From assembly GCA_002449305.1 (NCBI GenBank), contig DKDI01000033.1:1-50773 (forward strand): a DNA stretch of 50,773 nucleotides, written 5' to 3'. Positions 1-8,462 of the stretch are shown here, one piece after another. A program made the translations under genes and the position numbers. A model generated the notes under the pieces. It made no database searches and was not told where the DNA came from. It was given only the letters and a program-made list of their open reading frames with translations. This DNA is from Treponema sp. UBA6852. GTDB taxonomy: Bacteria > Spirochaetota > Spirochaetia > Treponematales > Treponemataceae. How positions within the stretch are numbered: the first letter of the stretch is position 1; each line of letters starts with the position of its first letter.

Positions 1-23
1 AATTGTTGCACTTTATTTTTAGA

Positions 24-204
24 TCGAATGTCGAGTTTTAATAAAAACAGCTACTAGACAGTTATTTATATGCTAACAAGGCTGTCATTGCAATGCTTGA
101 CACGGCAATCTTTCCAACGGATTATCAACCGAGTTCCTTTCAGAAACATCGCAGGGGCAAGCACGGCAATGACAGTAAATTTACAAAACTCGAAGTTTGG
201 GCTA
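24..204. repeat. Dispersed MITE-like repeat, near-complete copy
   Basis: The ends are inverted: GAATGTCGAGTTTT near position 26 and AAAACTCGAAGTTT near 185. The interior holds two opposed copies of a motif like TGTCATTGC..TGCTTGACAC. The same modules recur at about nine other intergenic places in the window. No transposase is present, so a non-autonomous element or REP-like family is inferred. Confidence 0.7.
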
Positions 205-368
205 ATAAGAATATTGTGATTAACAGATTAAAGGATAAACTTTCTTCTTTAGATAATATCACTGAAGATTCAGAATTGTGGGAATATGGTGCATCTTGTT
301 ATGGAAATCCTTCGTCGATTTTGGGTTGTTGTGAAGAAGATGATTATGGAGACGAGTCATGGGCTTGA
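93..368 (+). CDS. Doubtful small ORF beginning inside a repeat copy
   Basis: A 91-codon open frame. Its first ~35 codons are translated repeat DNA (positions 93-204), so the N-terminus is unlikely to be native. The remaining ~55 residues are acidic, with a Cys-Cys pair and a tail rich in D and E, and could be the end of a small real protein truncated by repeat insertion. No ribosome binding site is seen at the ATG. No family is recognised. It may be a pseudogene remnant or chance. Confidence 0.2.
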   Translation: MLDTAIFPTDYQPSSFQKHRRGKHGNDSKFTKLEVWANKNIVINRLKDKLSSLDNITEDSELWEYGASCYGNPSSILGCCEEDDYGDESWA

Positions 369-464
369 GTATGTGAGAAAAATTGTTAGATTTTTCCAAT
401 CCTTATGGCAATTTTAAATAATGTTTGTATTACAATTTGAAACTTCAAGTCTTTATTCCCCTAA

Positions 465-493
465 TTGCAGTTTTGCCATTGTTGTAATATAAT
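465..493 (+). promoter_or_regulatory. Sigma-70 type promoter of pheT
   Basis: TTGCAG at 465-470 and TATAAT at 488-493 are separated by 17 bp. Transcription would start near position 500, after the upstream in-frame ATG at 465, which supports the pheT start at 522. Confidence 0.75.
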
Positions 494-521
494 CTATGCA
501 CACTATTTAATAGAGGAAACC

Positions 522-2819
522 ATGCCTAAGATTGAAGTCAACGAAAAACTTTTTTTTAATTTGCTTGGAACTAAATACGACTGGGATACTTTTGAAAAGA
601 AGCTTACATTTGCAAAAGCCGAACTTGACGAAAAGCCCGATGAATCTGCTCCAGAAAATGAGCGTGTTATAAAAATTGAACTGAACGACACAAACCGTCC
701 TGACTTGTGGTCTGCCGGCGGAGTTGCAAGATGCCTTCGCGAGCACGAAGGAAAAGGCCATTCAGACTACAGCAAATTCATGTCGGATGAAGGGAAGCTA
801 AAAGACACAGGAAATCGTCTTGCTGTTGTTGATCCGGCTTTAAAGCATATCAGGCCGTTTATGGTTTCTTTTGTTATAAGCGGAAAACCTATAGACAATG
901 CGATGCTTATTGACATTATGCAGACTCAGGAAAAGCTTGCCTGGAACTTTGGGCGCAAAAGAAAAACAATTTCAATGGGCGTTTACCGCGCAGCAAATTT
1001 AAAGTGGCCGGTTCATTTTGTTGCAGCTGATCCAGACAAGGTAAGTTTTGTTCCGCTTCAGGGTGAAGAAAAACAGACTTGCCGTGAAATCCTTCAAAAT
1101 CATCCAAAGGGAAAAGAATACGGCTGGATTTTAAAGGATTTTGAAAAATATCCGGTTTTGCAGGACGATTCTGGCGAAATTATGAGCATGAGCCCTATAA
1201 TCAACAGCGCGACTTTGGGACAGATTGAAGTTGGCGACAAGGATTTGATGGTTGAGCTTACCGGCGTTGACATGAAAGACTTGATGCTTGCTGCGAATAT
1301 TGTTGCCTGTGATTTTGCAGACGCAGGTTATGAAATTCTTCCTGTAAAAGTTCACCACGAATATGACACTGGATTTGGAAACGATGTTGTCATTCCTTAT
1401 TATTTCCAGCAGACAGCAAAAGCCCGACTTTCTGCAATAAACAAAAAGCTTGGCAGTTCTCTTTCCGAGGACGAAGTGAAAGATGCTCTTGTGCGCATGG
1501 GAAGCAAAGTTGATGTTTTGAATGAAAACGGCGAAACTGTTTTTGTTGTGCATCCAGCTCCTTACCGCAACGACTTTTTGCACGAAGTTGATGTTATTGA
1601 AGATGTTATGATTGGAAAAGGCCTTGATTTCTTTAAGCCTGAAAAACCAAACGACTTTACAATCGGACGTCTTTTGCCAATTACCGTTTACAGCCGCAAA
1701 GTAAAAAATATTATGGCTGGAATCGGCTATCAGGAAATGATTTTCAATTACCTTGGTTCAAAGAAAACCTACATTGACAACATGGGAATCGATGGAAAAA
1801 ATGTAATTGAAATTGCAAATCCAATGAGCGAAAACTATCAGTTTATCCGTCCGTCAATTATTGCATCTCTTTTTGAAGCCGAAGCCCAAAGCGGAAACGC
1901 AGTTTATCCTCACAAGATTTTTGAAGTCGGAAAAATTGCATTCATCGATGAAAGTGAAAATACCGGCACAAAGACAATTCAGAGCCTTGGATTTCTTACA
2001 GCTTCCAACAATGCAAACTTTAACGAAGCTGCAAGCGAAGTGAGCACAATTCTTTACTATCTTGACCATAAATATGAAGTTCAGGAAACAAATGATCCTC
2101 GCTTTATTCCGGGGCGTCAGGCTGGAATTATGGTGAACGGAAAGCAGGCTGGAATTTTTGGAGAAATTCATCCGCAGATTCTTGAAAATTGGCAGGTTGG
2201 AGTTCCTTGTGTGGCAGGAGAAATTGATCTTGAATATCTTATGGCGACAGAGCCTAAGGAGCACACTCAAAACATTCAGCCAAAAGAAGAGCACAAGCCT
2301 GAATCTTCTGCGCCAAAAATTGACCCGGTTGAATATTTTAACAAGCACATTGAGCTTAAAGTTGCAAAGATTTTGAGCGTGGAAACAAATCCGCAGGGCG
2401 ACAAGCTTTACATTGAGCATCTTGACGACGGAAGCGGAACAGAGCGCATTATTCAGTCTGGCTTGCGTCCTTATTTAAAGGAAGAGGAGCTTTTGGGAAA
2501 ACATGTTATTATTGCCGCTAACCTTGCTCCAAGAAAAATGAAGGGCGTTGAAAGCCGCGGAATGCTTCTTGCCTCTGACTATGTGGAAGACGGCGTTGAA
2601 AAAGTTGAGCTTTTGACAGCTCCTTGGGCAGCTCCTGGAACTCAAGTTGTTCTTGAAGGCTTTGAACCTTTTGAAAAGCCTTCAAAAATCGGCATAGACA
2701 AGTTCTGCAAAGTTGAATACAAGATTGTAAACAAAATGGCGCAAGCCGCCGGAAAAAATCTTGTTGCTGCAGGCAAGCCGATTGTAATGGAAAAAACAGT
2801 CAACGCGGATATTGAATAG
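522..2819 (+). CDS. pheT: Phenylalanyl-tRNA synthetase beta subunit with C-terminal tRNA-binding domain
   Basis: This is the beta chain of PheRS, which charges tRNA-Phe together with PheS in the cytoplasm. It is of the archaeal/eukaryotic type found in spirochaetes: it starts directly with MPKIEVNEKLFFNLLG and lacks the N-terminal tRNA-binding domain of ordinary bacterial PheT. The PheT core fills about residues 1-580. It is followed by a linker rich in E, K and P and then by an EMAPII/Trbp111-type OB fold at about 605-705 (core FNKHIELKVAKILSVE, later APRKMKGVESRGM). The last ~60 residues resemble the tail of EMAPII-like proteins. The usual archaeal-type chain is near 550 residues, while this one is 765. 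The start at 522 is chosen because GAGGAAACC precedes it and the promoter makes the earlier ATG at 465 untranscribed. No pheS lies nearby. Confidence 0.93.
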   Translation: MPKIEVNEKLFFNLLGTKYDWDTFEKKLTFAKAELDEKPDESAPENERVIKIELNDTNRPDLWSAGGVARCLREHEGKGHSDYSKFMSDEGKLKDTGNRLAVVDPALKHIRPFMVSFVISGKPIDNAMLIDIMQTQEKLAWNFGRKRKTISMGVYRAANLKWPVHFVAADPDKVSFVPLQGEEKQTCREILQNHPKGKEYGWILKDFEKYPVLQDDSGEIMSMSPIINSATLGQIEVGDKDLMVELTGVDMKDLMLAANIVACDFADAGYEILPVKVHHEYDTGFGNDVVIPYYFQQTAKARLSAINKKLGSSLSEDEVKDALVRMGSKVDVLNENGETVFVVHPAPYRNDFLHEVDVIEDVMIGKGLDFFKPEKPNDFTIGRLLPITVYSRKVKNIMAGIGYQEMIFNYLGSKKTYIDNMGIDGKNVIEIANPMSENYQFIRPSIIASLFEAEAQSGNAVYPHKIFEVGKIAFIDESENTGTKTIQSLGFLTASNNANFNEAASEVSTILYYLDHKYEVQETNDPRFIPGRQAGIMVNGKQAGIFGEIHPQILENWQVGVPCVAGEIDLEYLMATEPKEHTQNIQPKEEHKPESSAPKIDPVEYFNKHIELKVAKILSVETNPQGDKLYIEHLDDGSGTERIIQSGLRPYLKEEELLGKHVIIAANLAPRKMKGVESRGMLLASDYVEDGVEKVELLTAPWAAPGTQVVLEGFEPFEKPSKIGIDKFCKVEYKIVNKMAQAAGKNLVAAGKPIVMEKTVNADIE

Positions 2820-2862
2820 TTTAAAACAAGCTGAATTATTGTATTAAGTATAAAAAAAGCAA

Positions 2863-2893
2863 AAGACCGTCCGAAAGGGCGGTCTTTTTTTTT
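2863..2893 (+). terminator. Rho-independent terminator of pheT
   Basis: A 10-bp stem (AAGACCGTCC/GGGCGGTCTT, one G-T pair) with a GAAA tetraloop runs into a long T run. Confidence 0.9.
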
Positions 2894-2935
2894 GTATAAA
2901 AGAAAAAATGTCATTTAAAACAAACGCAGTAACCT

Positions 2936-2972
2936 AAAAAAACACGCCGAGTTTTCTAAAATTCTCGGCGTG
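2936..2972 (-). terminator. Rho-independent terminator of the proA operon
   Basis: On the minus strand CACGCCGAG pairs with CTCGGCGTG and is followed by seven T residues. A second perfect palindrome, AAATTCTCG-C-CGAGAATTT, lies at 3003-3021 between it and the proA stop codon. Confidence 0.8.
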
Positions 2973-3030
2973 AAATTTAAAAAGTACGGCGTGTTTTTAA
3001 TAAATTCTCGCCGAGAATTTGCATTTATTT

Positions 3031-4290
3031 TTACCTAATCTGACCGTTTCCATCGATTAGGAATTTTGTCGTGGTCAAGGCTTCAGCTCCCATAGGACCT
3101 CTGGCATGAAGTTTTTGTGTGCTGATTCCAAGTTCCGCTCCAAATCCAAAAATTCCGCCATCTGTAAATCTTGTGCTTGCATTTACGTAGATGCAGGCTG
3201 CGTCAATTTGCTGCTGGAACATAAGGGCGTGGCTTCTGTCATTTGTGGCAATGCATTCGCTGTGCTTGGTGTTGTGTGTGTTTATAAATTCAATTGCCTG
3301 CTCTGTGGATTCAACTTGTCGGACGGCAACAATAAAGTCAAGAAATTCAAATCCAAAGTCGGAATCAACTGCTTCCTTTAAATTTTTGTAGCCTGCATTT
3401 TGCAAAACAGAATGGCATTCCTTATCTGCTCGGATTTGAACTTTTTCATCAAATTCCTTTGCAAGAAGCGGAAGAAATTCTTTTAGAACTTTTCTATTTA
3501 CAAGGATTGTTTCAATTGCGTTACAAGCTCCCGGACGCTGCATTTTGGAATTCTGCGCAATTTTAGCTGCGTTTTCAAGATTCGCGCTTTTATCAACATA
3601 AAGGTGGCAGACTCCGGCTCCAGTTTGAATTACCGGAACTTTCGCATTTTCAACAACAAGATTTATGAGTTTTGCAGAGCCGCGTGGAAGAACTACATCG
3701 ATTTTGCCGACTGCATTGAGAATTTCGTTTACTTCGGAATAACTGCCGGATTCACACAAATACAAAGCAGACTCAACGCCGTTTTTTCCGGCATTTTTTA
3801 AGCCTTCTTTGATTGCCTTTACAATGGCTTTGTTTGAATTAAGCGCAGAAGAAGAACCGCGTAAAAGGATAGAATTTCCGCTTTTGTAGGCAAGCGCAAA
3901 CGCATCCGCTGTAACGTTCGGACGGCTTTCGTAAATAATTGCAGCGACTCCAAGCGGAACTCTTACTTGGCGGATTTCCATTCCGTTCGGAGCTTTCCAG
4001 CCGTCAACAATTTTGCCAACTGGATCTTTTTGCTGAATTACAGTTTTGATTCCGTCTAAAATATCATTGAATTTTTTTTCGTTTAGAGCCAGACGTTCAA
4101 CAAGGGATTCTAGAGTTCCTTTTGCGCGCGCGTCTTCCACATCGGTTTGGTTTGCGCTTAGGATTTCCTGCTTGTTTTTTAAAATTGCCTCAGAAACACA
4201 TTTTAACGCATTGTTTTTCTGAAGCTCTGTATAAAGCGCAAGTTGTGCCGCTCCTTTTTTTAATTCAGCGCAAATTGAATCAAGCTCCAT
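3031..4290 (-). CDS. proA: Glutamate-5-semialdehyde dehydrogenase (gamma-glutamyl phosphate reductase)
   Basis: ProA reduces gamma-glutamyl phosphate to glutamate semialdehyde with NADPH, the second step of proline synthesis. The 419 residues match the normal family length. The catalytic cysteine is Cys256 in QRPGACNAIETILV. The N-terminal half has family segments such as VPLGVAAIIYESRPNVT and LLRGSSSA. The C-terminal end has GGIFGFGAELGISTQKLHARGP, shown here in part only as GFGAELGISTQKLHARGP. The gene follows the unknown gene at 4300-4839 with a 9-bp gap, so the two are probably co-transcribed. The partner kinase proB is not in the window. Confidence 0.95.
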   Translation of the reverse strand: MELDSICAELKKGAAQLALYTELQKNNALKCVSEAILKNKQEILSANQTDVEDARAKGTLESLVERLALNEKKFNDILDGIKTVIQQKDPVGKIVDGWKAPNGMEIRQVRVPLGVAAIIYESRPNVTADAFALAYKSGNSILLRGSSSALNSNKAIVKAIKEGLKNAGKNGVESALYLCESGSYSEVNEILNAVGKIDVVLPRGSAKLINLVVENAKVPVIQTGAGVCHLYVDKSANLENAAKIAQNSKMQRPGACNAIETILVNRKVLKEFLPLLAKEFDEKVQIRADKECHSVLQNAGYKNLKEAVDSDFGFEFLDFIVAVRQVESTEQAIEFINTHNTKHSECIATNDRSHALMFQQQIDAACIYVNASTRFTDGGIFGFGAELGISTQKLHARGPMGAEALTTTKFLIDGNGQIR

Positions 4291-4299
4291 GAAATTCCT

Positions 4300-4839
4300 C
4301 TAATAGTTTGCCAAAAAATAAATTCCAAGCAAAATGGCAATTCTTGTGCGTTCACTTGACCACTGCGCATCCCGCGGAAGGCTTTTTACATACCACCAGA
4401 AAATTCCAAATTCCGGATCGATTCTAAGCGCGTATTCTGGAAAATCTTTTGCTTTTGCCTGATTTCCGAACATAAGGTAAACAACATTGTCTAAAATAGA
4501 AAAAAACTGCGGATAAGCCTGAACATAATCTTTTGAATTTAACTGAACGCGGAATTCTTCAAGCTGATAAAGAATCTGCGCCTTAAGCTCTTCGTCGGAT
4601 TTTTCAACCCAAGTTTTCTGAATTAAAAGCACAAGATTATTGTTAAAGCTGGAAACAAGTTTTGATTCCGTATCTGAATTTTTATCAGCGATTTTTTTGA
4701 ATGTCTGCCCTGCGCCAAAAATATCTGCAAGCTGTACAGAAGAAGAAAGGGCTGCGTCATCCGAACTGGATTCAATAAGATTTTTCAACGCCTTGAGCGA
4801 ATTACCATCCACAAATTTTTCTATAAGATTTTCTGACAT
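4300..4839 (-). CDS. Conserved hypothetical protein upstream of proA
   Basis: A 179-residue protein of no recognised family. It is predicted to be mostly helical, soluble and acidic at the N-terminus, without a signal peptide; the last residues (RIAILLGIYFLANY) are hydrophobic but short for a membrane helix. A central segment with WVEKSDEELKAQILYQLEEF suggests a helical bundle. It lies 9 bp upstream of proA in the same direction, so the genes likely share a transcript, but nothing in the sequence ties it to proline metabolism. Confidence 0.7.
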   Translation of the reverse strand: MSENLIEKFVDGNSLKALKNLIESSSDDAALSSSVQLADIFGAGQTFKKIADKNSDTESKLVSSFNNNLVLLIQKTWVEKSDEELKAQILYQLEEFRVQLNSKDYVQAYPQFFSILDNVVYLMFGNQAKAKDFPEYALRIDPEFGIFWWYVKSLPRDAQWSSERTRIAILLGIYFLANY

Positions 4840-4904
4840 AGGAACATTATAAATTTTTGCTTTCGTTGTTGCAATGGGTATTTTATATTGAAGAATTTAT
4901 TGTA

Positions 4905-5735
4905 TTAGCGTAAATATTCAAATAAAAATAAAGGGAAAGAATTTAAAATAGCGATTTTTTCTCTAATTAAATATTTGCTTAGCTGTTTGTTAAATATATT
5001 AAGTTGATTGATTTTGTCTTTTATAGCAGGAATTTCATTAATACTATGGCATATATAATTGGCTTTTTTTATATTTAAGTCTTTTACATGATTCCAATTT
5101 GATCTGACTTTATTGATTTCTTCTTCATCAATTACCTTGTTTGAGTTTTTAGGTAATTTGATTTCTTTTTCTCTATTTAAATCAAAAGTAATAAATCTTA
5201 AGTTTTGATAATACGAATTTTTAGCTGCTTCTTCCTTGAATTTTTTGCCAACAAACATATCTGTTTCATAATTGATATAATTTTCATCTGGCAATTTTTT
5301 CTTAAAATATCGGATAGATTCAACCATTGGATAGTCTATATAAAGCTTTCCTTTTTCGGTTTCATTATTAAAATATTCAAGAAGTTCTTTTATTTGATTG
5401 TTTTGTTCATCTACAGAAAGTTTGTTAAAATTGTCTTTTTGTTTTAAATCATAGTCGAAAAAGAGATATATTTCAGAAATTGAATCACTGCTTTTTACTT
5501 TATTAAGTTCATCATGTTTGTTTTTTGATGATTTTAGTTGTTCTTGTAAAACACTGACTATATCTGCAGAACCTCCGAAAATATCCAATTCTTTCATTTT
5601 CTTATAAAGTGAATAAATGTTGCTGCAATAAGAAACAATAATATCGTCTTCTATTGAGTTTGAGAGAAACAAATATTTCATTGTTTTATATAAAGCAGGC
5701 TCTCTTATTTCGCCTTCAAAGATAAAAAGAATCAT
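4905..5735 (-). CDS. TOPRIM-like protein, partner of AAA15 ATPase (RloB/AriB-like)
   Basis: A 276-residue protein with the layout of a small TOPRIM nuclease. It begins with a beta strand into an acidic pair (ILFIFEGEIREP, Glu7 and Glu9), then has YLFFDYD with Asp94 and Asp96, then DYPMVESIRYF, which resembles the post-TOPRIM motif of RloB-type proteins. The start codon overlaps the stop of the upstream ATPase gene by ATGA, so the two are translationally coupled. Known pairs of this design are RloA/RloB and AriA/AriB of the PARIS anti-phage system. The base composition is clearly more AT-rich than in the flanking proA and kinase genes, which fits recent acquisition. The family assignment comes from motifs and context, so nuclease or effector activity is inference. 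Confidence 0.6.
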   Translation of the reverse strand: MILFIFEGEIREPALYKTMKYLFLSNSIEDDIIVSYCSNIYSLYKKMKELDIFGGSADIVSVLQEQLKSSKNKHDELNKVKSSDSISEIYLFFDYDLKQKDNFNKLSVDEQNNQIKELLEYFNNETEKGKLYIDYPMVESIRYFKKKLPDENYINYETDMFVGKKFKEEAAKNSYYQNLRFITFDLNREKEIKLPKNSNKVIDEEEINKVRSNWNHVKDLNIKKANYICHSINEIPAIKDKINQLNIFNKQLSKYLIREKIAILNSFPLFLFEYLR

Positions 5736-6856
5736 TTGCCAAATGTGCCGCCACGATAGAGTTTTTCAAGATTATGACCAAGACGCAGCTCTTTCATTGT
5801 TGCATTATGAGCATTTACAATTTTATTTTTTGAACAAATATAAAAACAATCTGGTCTAAGCAAATCATTTGTGAATAAAGATGTATTGTGCGTTGTAAGA
5901 AGAACTTGGCAATTGCAAGCTCGTAGTTTTTCAACAACAATTCTTGCTAATTCAAAATGATAGAAAGCATCAAATTCATCTATAAAAATAAAAGATGGAC
6001 ATTTTTCTGGAACAGAGACATCTTCAAGCCAATAATATACTAAAAGCAAAGAACTCATTCCTGATGAACATGCCAAGCCAAAATCCAGTTTATTTTTATC
6101 ATTGTATTTTATTAGTAATTGTTCTGTGCCATTAAAAATTCTATGGTCAAGTTCATCTTCAAAGCCAGCTTCTTTAAAGAAAGCCTGCAAGTCTTTAAAA
6201 TGTCCACGTTTTACAATTTCACTGAAAATAGCTTGACCGGGATTTGGTGTATAACCTATAAACTCACGGGTTTCCAAAGACCAAAATAAGAGCATTTTAT
6301 TAACAAAAGAAAATAGTTGATTAAATGCTGTATTTTCATCATTTTCTTTTAAAATGACATTCGATTTTATAAATCTTAATGCAGAGAAATTAAGTTGTGT
6401 TAAATCGATTTTTACATTTTCTGCACCTTCAAGACTTAGAAAAAGTTTATGCTTGTCTTTTAATCGGTCGTATTCAATTACTGTTTTACCATTGATTGTT
6501 AATCTTTCGGAAAGAATAGTTCTAACATCAGATTTTGAATATGAATAAATAATTTCTGATTTTCCAAAAACAAAATTATATTCAAAAAGGCTTAATTGAT
6601 TATTAGTCTTGCGGTTAAGATAATTTATATAGTTTCTTGGATTTACAAAATTATCTGTAAGATTGGCTACAATATCAAAAATTGCAAGACCAAGAGAAGA
6701 TTTTCCACTGGCATTTTTACCGTACATTACAGCTGTTTTTACAATGCCATTCTTTATAGTTTCTGTATTGAATGAGTAATTTCCTATAGCAGAAAAATCT
6801 ATTGTTACAGGTTTTTCAAAAGCTTTAAAGTTACTTAGTGTTAGTGACTTGAGCAT
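5732..6856 (-). CDS. AAA15-family ATPase (COG1106-like), candidate defence sensor
   Basis: A 374-residue ABC/SMC-like ATPase. The Walker A motif GKNASGKSS is at about residues 46-53, an ABC-signature-like CSSGMSSLLLVYYWL lies near 255-270, Walker B is FIFIDEFDAFYH, and an H-loop follows in LLTTHNTSLF. The end (LGHNLEKLYRGGTFGK) is typical of this family in RloA-type and PARIS AriA-type systems. The start is placed at MLKSLTLSNF (6856) because GGAG lies 7 bases before it; an in-frame ATG at 6883 lacks such a site. It is the first gene of a two-gene unit with the TOPRIM-like gene. In known relatives the ATPase holds the effector until phage infection; that role here is inferred. Confidence 0.75.
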   Translation of the reverse strand: MLKSLTLSNFKAFEKPVTIDFSAIGNYSFNTETIKNGIVKTAVMYGKNASGKSSLGLAIFDIVANLTDNFVNPRNYINYLNRKTNNQLSLFEYNFVFGKSEIIYSYSKSDVRTILSERLTINGKTVIEYDRLKDKHKLFLSLEGAENVKIDLTQLNFSALRFIKSNVILKENDENTAFNQLFSFVNKMLLFWSLETREFIGYTPNPGQAIFSEIVKRGHFKDLQAFFKEAGFEDELDHRIFNGTEQLLIKYNDKNKLDFGLACSSGMSSLLLVYYWLEDVSVPEKCPSFIFIDEFDAFYHFELARIVVEKLRACNCQVLLTTHNTSLFTNDLLRPDCFYICSKNKIVNAHNATMKELRLGHNLEKLYRGGTFGK

Positions 6857-6917
6857 ATTTATACTCCAATTTGAATATAACATATTATCGGAATAAATTT
6901 CTAAAAAAACAACCCCC

Positions 6918-6936
6918 GCCGTAATTTTTTTACGGC
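6918..6936. repeat. Perfect inverted repeat upstream of the AAA15 gene
   Basis: GCCGTAA and TTACGGC flank a 5-bp spacer, next to a C5 (G5 on the minus strand) run, in the leader of the ATPase gene. It could be an operator or an RNA hairpin; no T run directly follows the stem on the minus strand. Confidence 0.4.
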
Positions 6937-7098
6937 AAATATATGGTAAAAAAAATATATTACAGTTTTTTGTCTAAATGTTTGTCTCGATGCATAACTA
7001 GAAAAAAGTCTATGCGCAAATCCAAATTTAAACGATAAAAATATCTATGCCAAAACTATTATCTTCTTAGTCATATTTTGTAAAAAAGGAAGAACGGC

Positions 7099-8310
7099 AT
7101 GATGAAAATGACAAAAGTTGTAATACCTGTTTTTTTATTTGGATTTTTAGGATTGTTTATATTTTCCTGTTCTAATGGTTCAGGCGGTGGTTCTGGAGAT
7201 GATTCGTATTATGCGCCTGCAACGCCATCTTCAAATACTGGAAATTCATCAAACAATGGTGATAATACTGAAGAATTGCCTACAAACTACATAGACTCTC
7301 CGTATATTTTAAAAGCTGGGACAGATGGAAGCGCGGGAACGGAAGCAACTTATGTGCTTTTTGGAGAATGGCCGCAAACTGTAAAAACGCAGGATGTTGA
7401 AATTACAGAAGCAATTGACCAAGATAAACATCTTTATTTAGGTAGTGACGGCTGTAAATATTTTAAGATGCAGGCAAATCCAAATGCCTATAATGATGGG
7501 CTCTTCTCTGATGGTTCTAGTATAGTAGATGGGACTGAATATTACTTTAAAGTTGAACCAATAAAATGGATTGTTGTTACAAATGACTACAATGGAACGG
7601 GAAATGCTCTCCTATATTCTGAAAAAATTTTGATTTCAGGAATTCATTATGATATGACTATTTATTGGCTGCGGGATAATAGCGAAAATAATTTTGTATT
7701 TAAACGTTCGTCTTCTAAAGATAAAAATATTTATCCGTCAAACTATGAATATAGTTTTGTAAGGGCTGTGTTAAATGGCTTAAGCTATATAAGCCATTAT
7801 GGAAATACACTGATTGATTCTTATAAAATTGACTCTTATGAAATAAAGTTCAAGGACAATGGATTTTTGCAGAATGCATTTTCTTCTGAAGGTCAAAATT
7901 TAATTGCAACAACTTATGTTTATAATGGTTCAGAGTCAATGAGATATTATTCAGGTACCAAAGTAGCGGACGGAGAAGAATCAGAAACAATCGATTTAAG
8001 GTGTAATGATACAAATGATAAAATTTTCTTGTTAAGTAAAAATGATTTAATTAAGTTTAAAGAAAAAACAAAATATAGCGATGATCGCTCTTCATCAGAC
8101 CTTGCAAAAGCAAGCAATTTATATTCTCAAAAAAGCTATTTTACACGGACACCTGTCAAAGAAAAAGTTGATTATTATGAGAGATTTATCAATTCTGAAA
8201 ACAGGGAAAATCGTTATTTTAATGTATATCTAAGTTCACTAGAAGAAGTTACTTCAGGAAGTACAAACTTTTCAGGCATTTGTCCTGCTCTTACAATCAA
8301 ACTTGATTAA
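7099..8310 (+). CDS. Lipoprotein with DUF6273-like domain
   Basis: The precursor has a lipoprotein signal (LFIFSC, lipidated Cys24) followed by a low-complexity Gly/Ser/Asn/Thr linker to about residue 70. The rest resembles the DUF6273 domain common in Treponema and Clostridia surface proteins, with EPIKWIVV, a later LLYSEKILISG and a C-terminal run ending in ALTIKL. It is probably anchored in the outer or inner membrane facing the periplasm or surface. AAGGAAG lies 5-11 bases before the ATG. The function is unknown. It stands alone between the AAA15 unit on the other strand and the sensor kinase. Confidence 0.8.
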   Translation: MMKMTKVVIPVFLFGFLGLFIFSCSNGSGGGSGDDSYYAPATPSSNTGNSSNNGDNTEELPTNYIDSPYILKAGTDGSAGTEATYVLFGEWPQTVKTQDVEITEAIDQDKHLYLGSDGCKYFKMQANPNAYNDGLFSDGSSIVDGTEYYFKVEPIKWIVVTNDYNGTGNALLYSEKILISGIHYDMTIYWLRDNSENNFVFKRSSSKDKNIYPSNYEYSFVRAVLNGLSYISHYGNTLIDSYKIDSYEIKFKDNGFLQNAFSSEGQNLIATTYVYNGSESMRYYSGTKVADGEESETIDLRCNDTNDKIFLLSKNDLIKFKEKTKYSDDRSSSDLAKASNLYSQKSYFTRTPVKEKVDYYERFINSENRENRYFNVYLSSLEEVTSGSTNFSGICPALTIKLD

Positions 8311-8336
8311 TTAAGTTTCAAATATTTTACATAATT

Positions 8337-8379
8337 CCCCACTGCGATAACTGAACTTTTCACCCATTTCGTAGTGGGG
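8337..8379. terminator. Inverted repeat after the lipoprotein gene, possible terminator
   Basis: CCCCACT at 8337-8343 pairs with AGTGGGG at 8373-8379 across a 29-base loop. The following TTCATTT is only weakly T-rich, so termination is plausible rather than certain. Confidence 0.5.
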
Positions 8380-8462
8380 TTCATTTAAAAAGTATTATTT
8401 CAAAATTTTTCCATATCCACTAAAATAAAAAAGATTGCTAAAAAATTCTTGCGGGTTTTGCT

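Noticed and set aside
1131..1583. Long minus-strand open frame inside pheT
   Set aside because: It is opposite a well-conserved gene, has no start signals and its composition is a shadow of pheT codons. Similar shadows occur opposite nrdD, dnaX, the chemotaxis receptor and ppdK.
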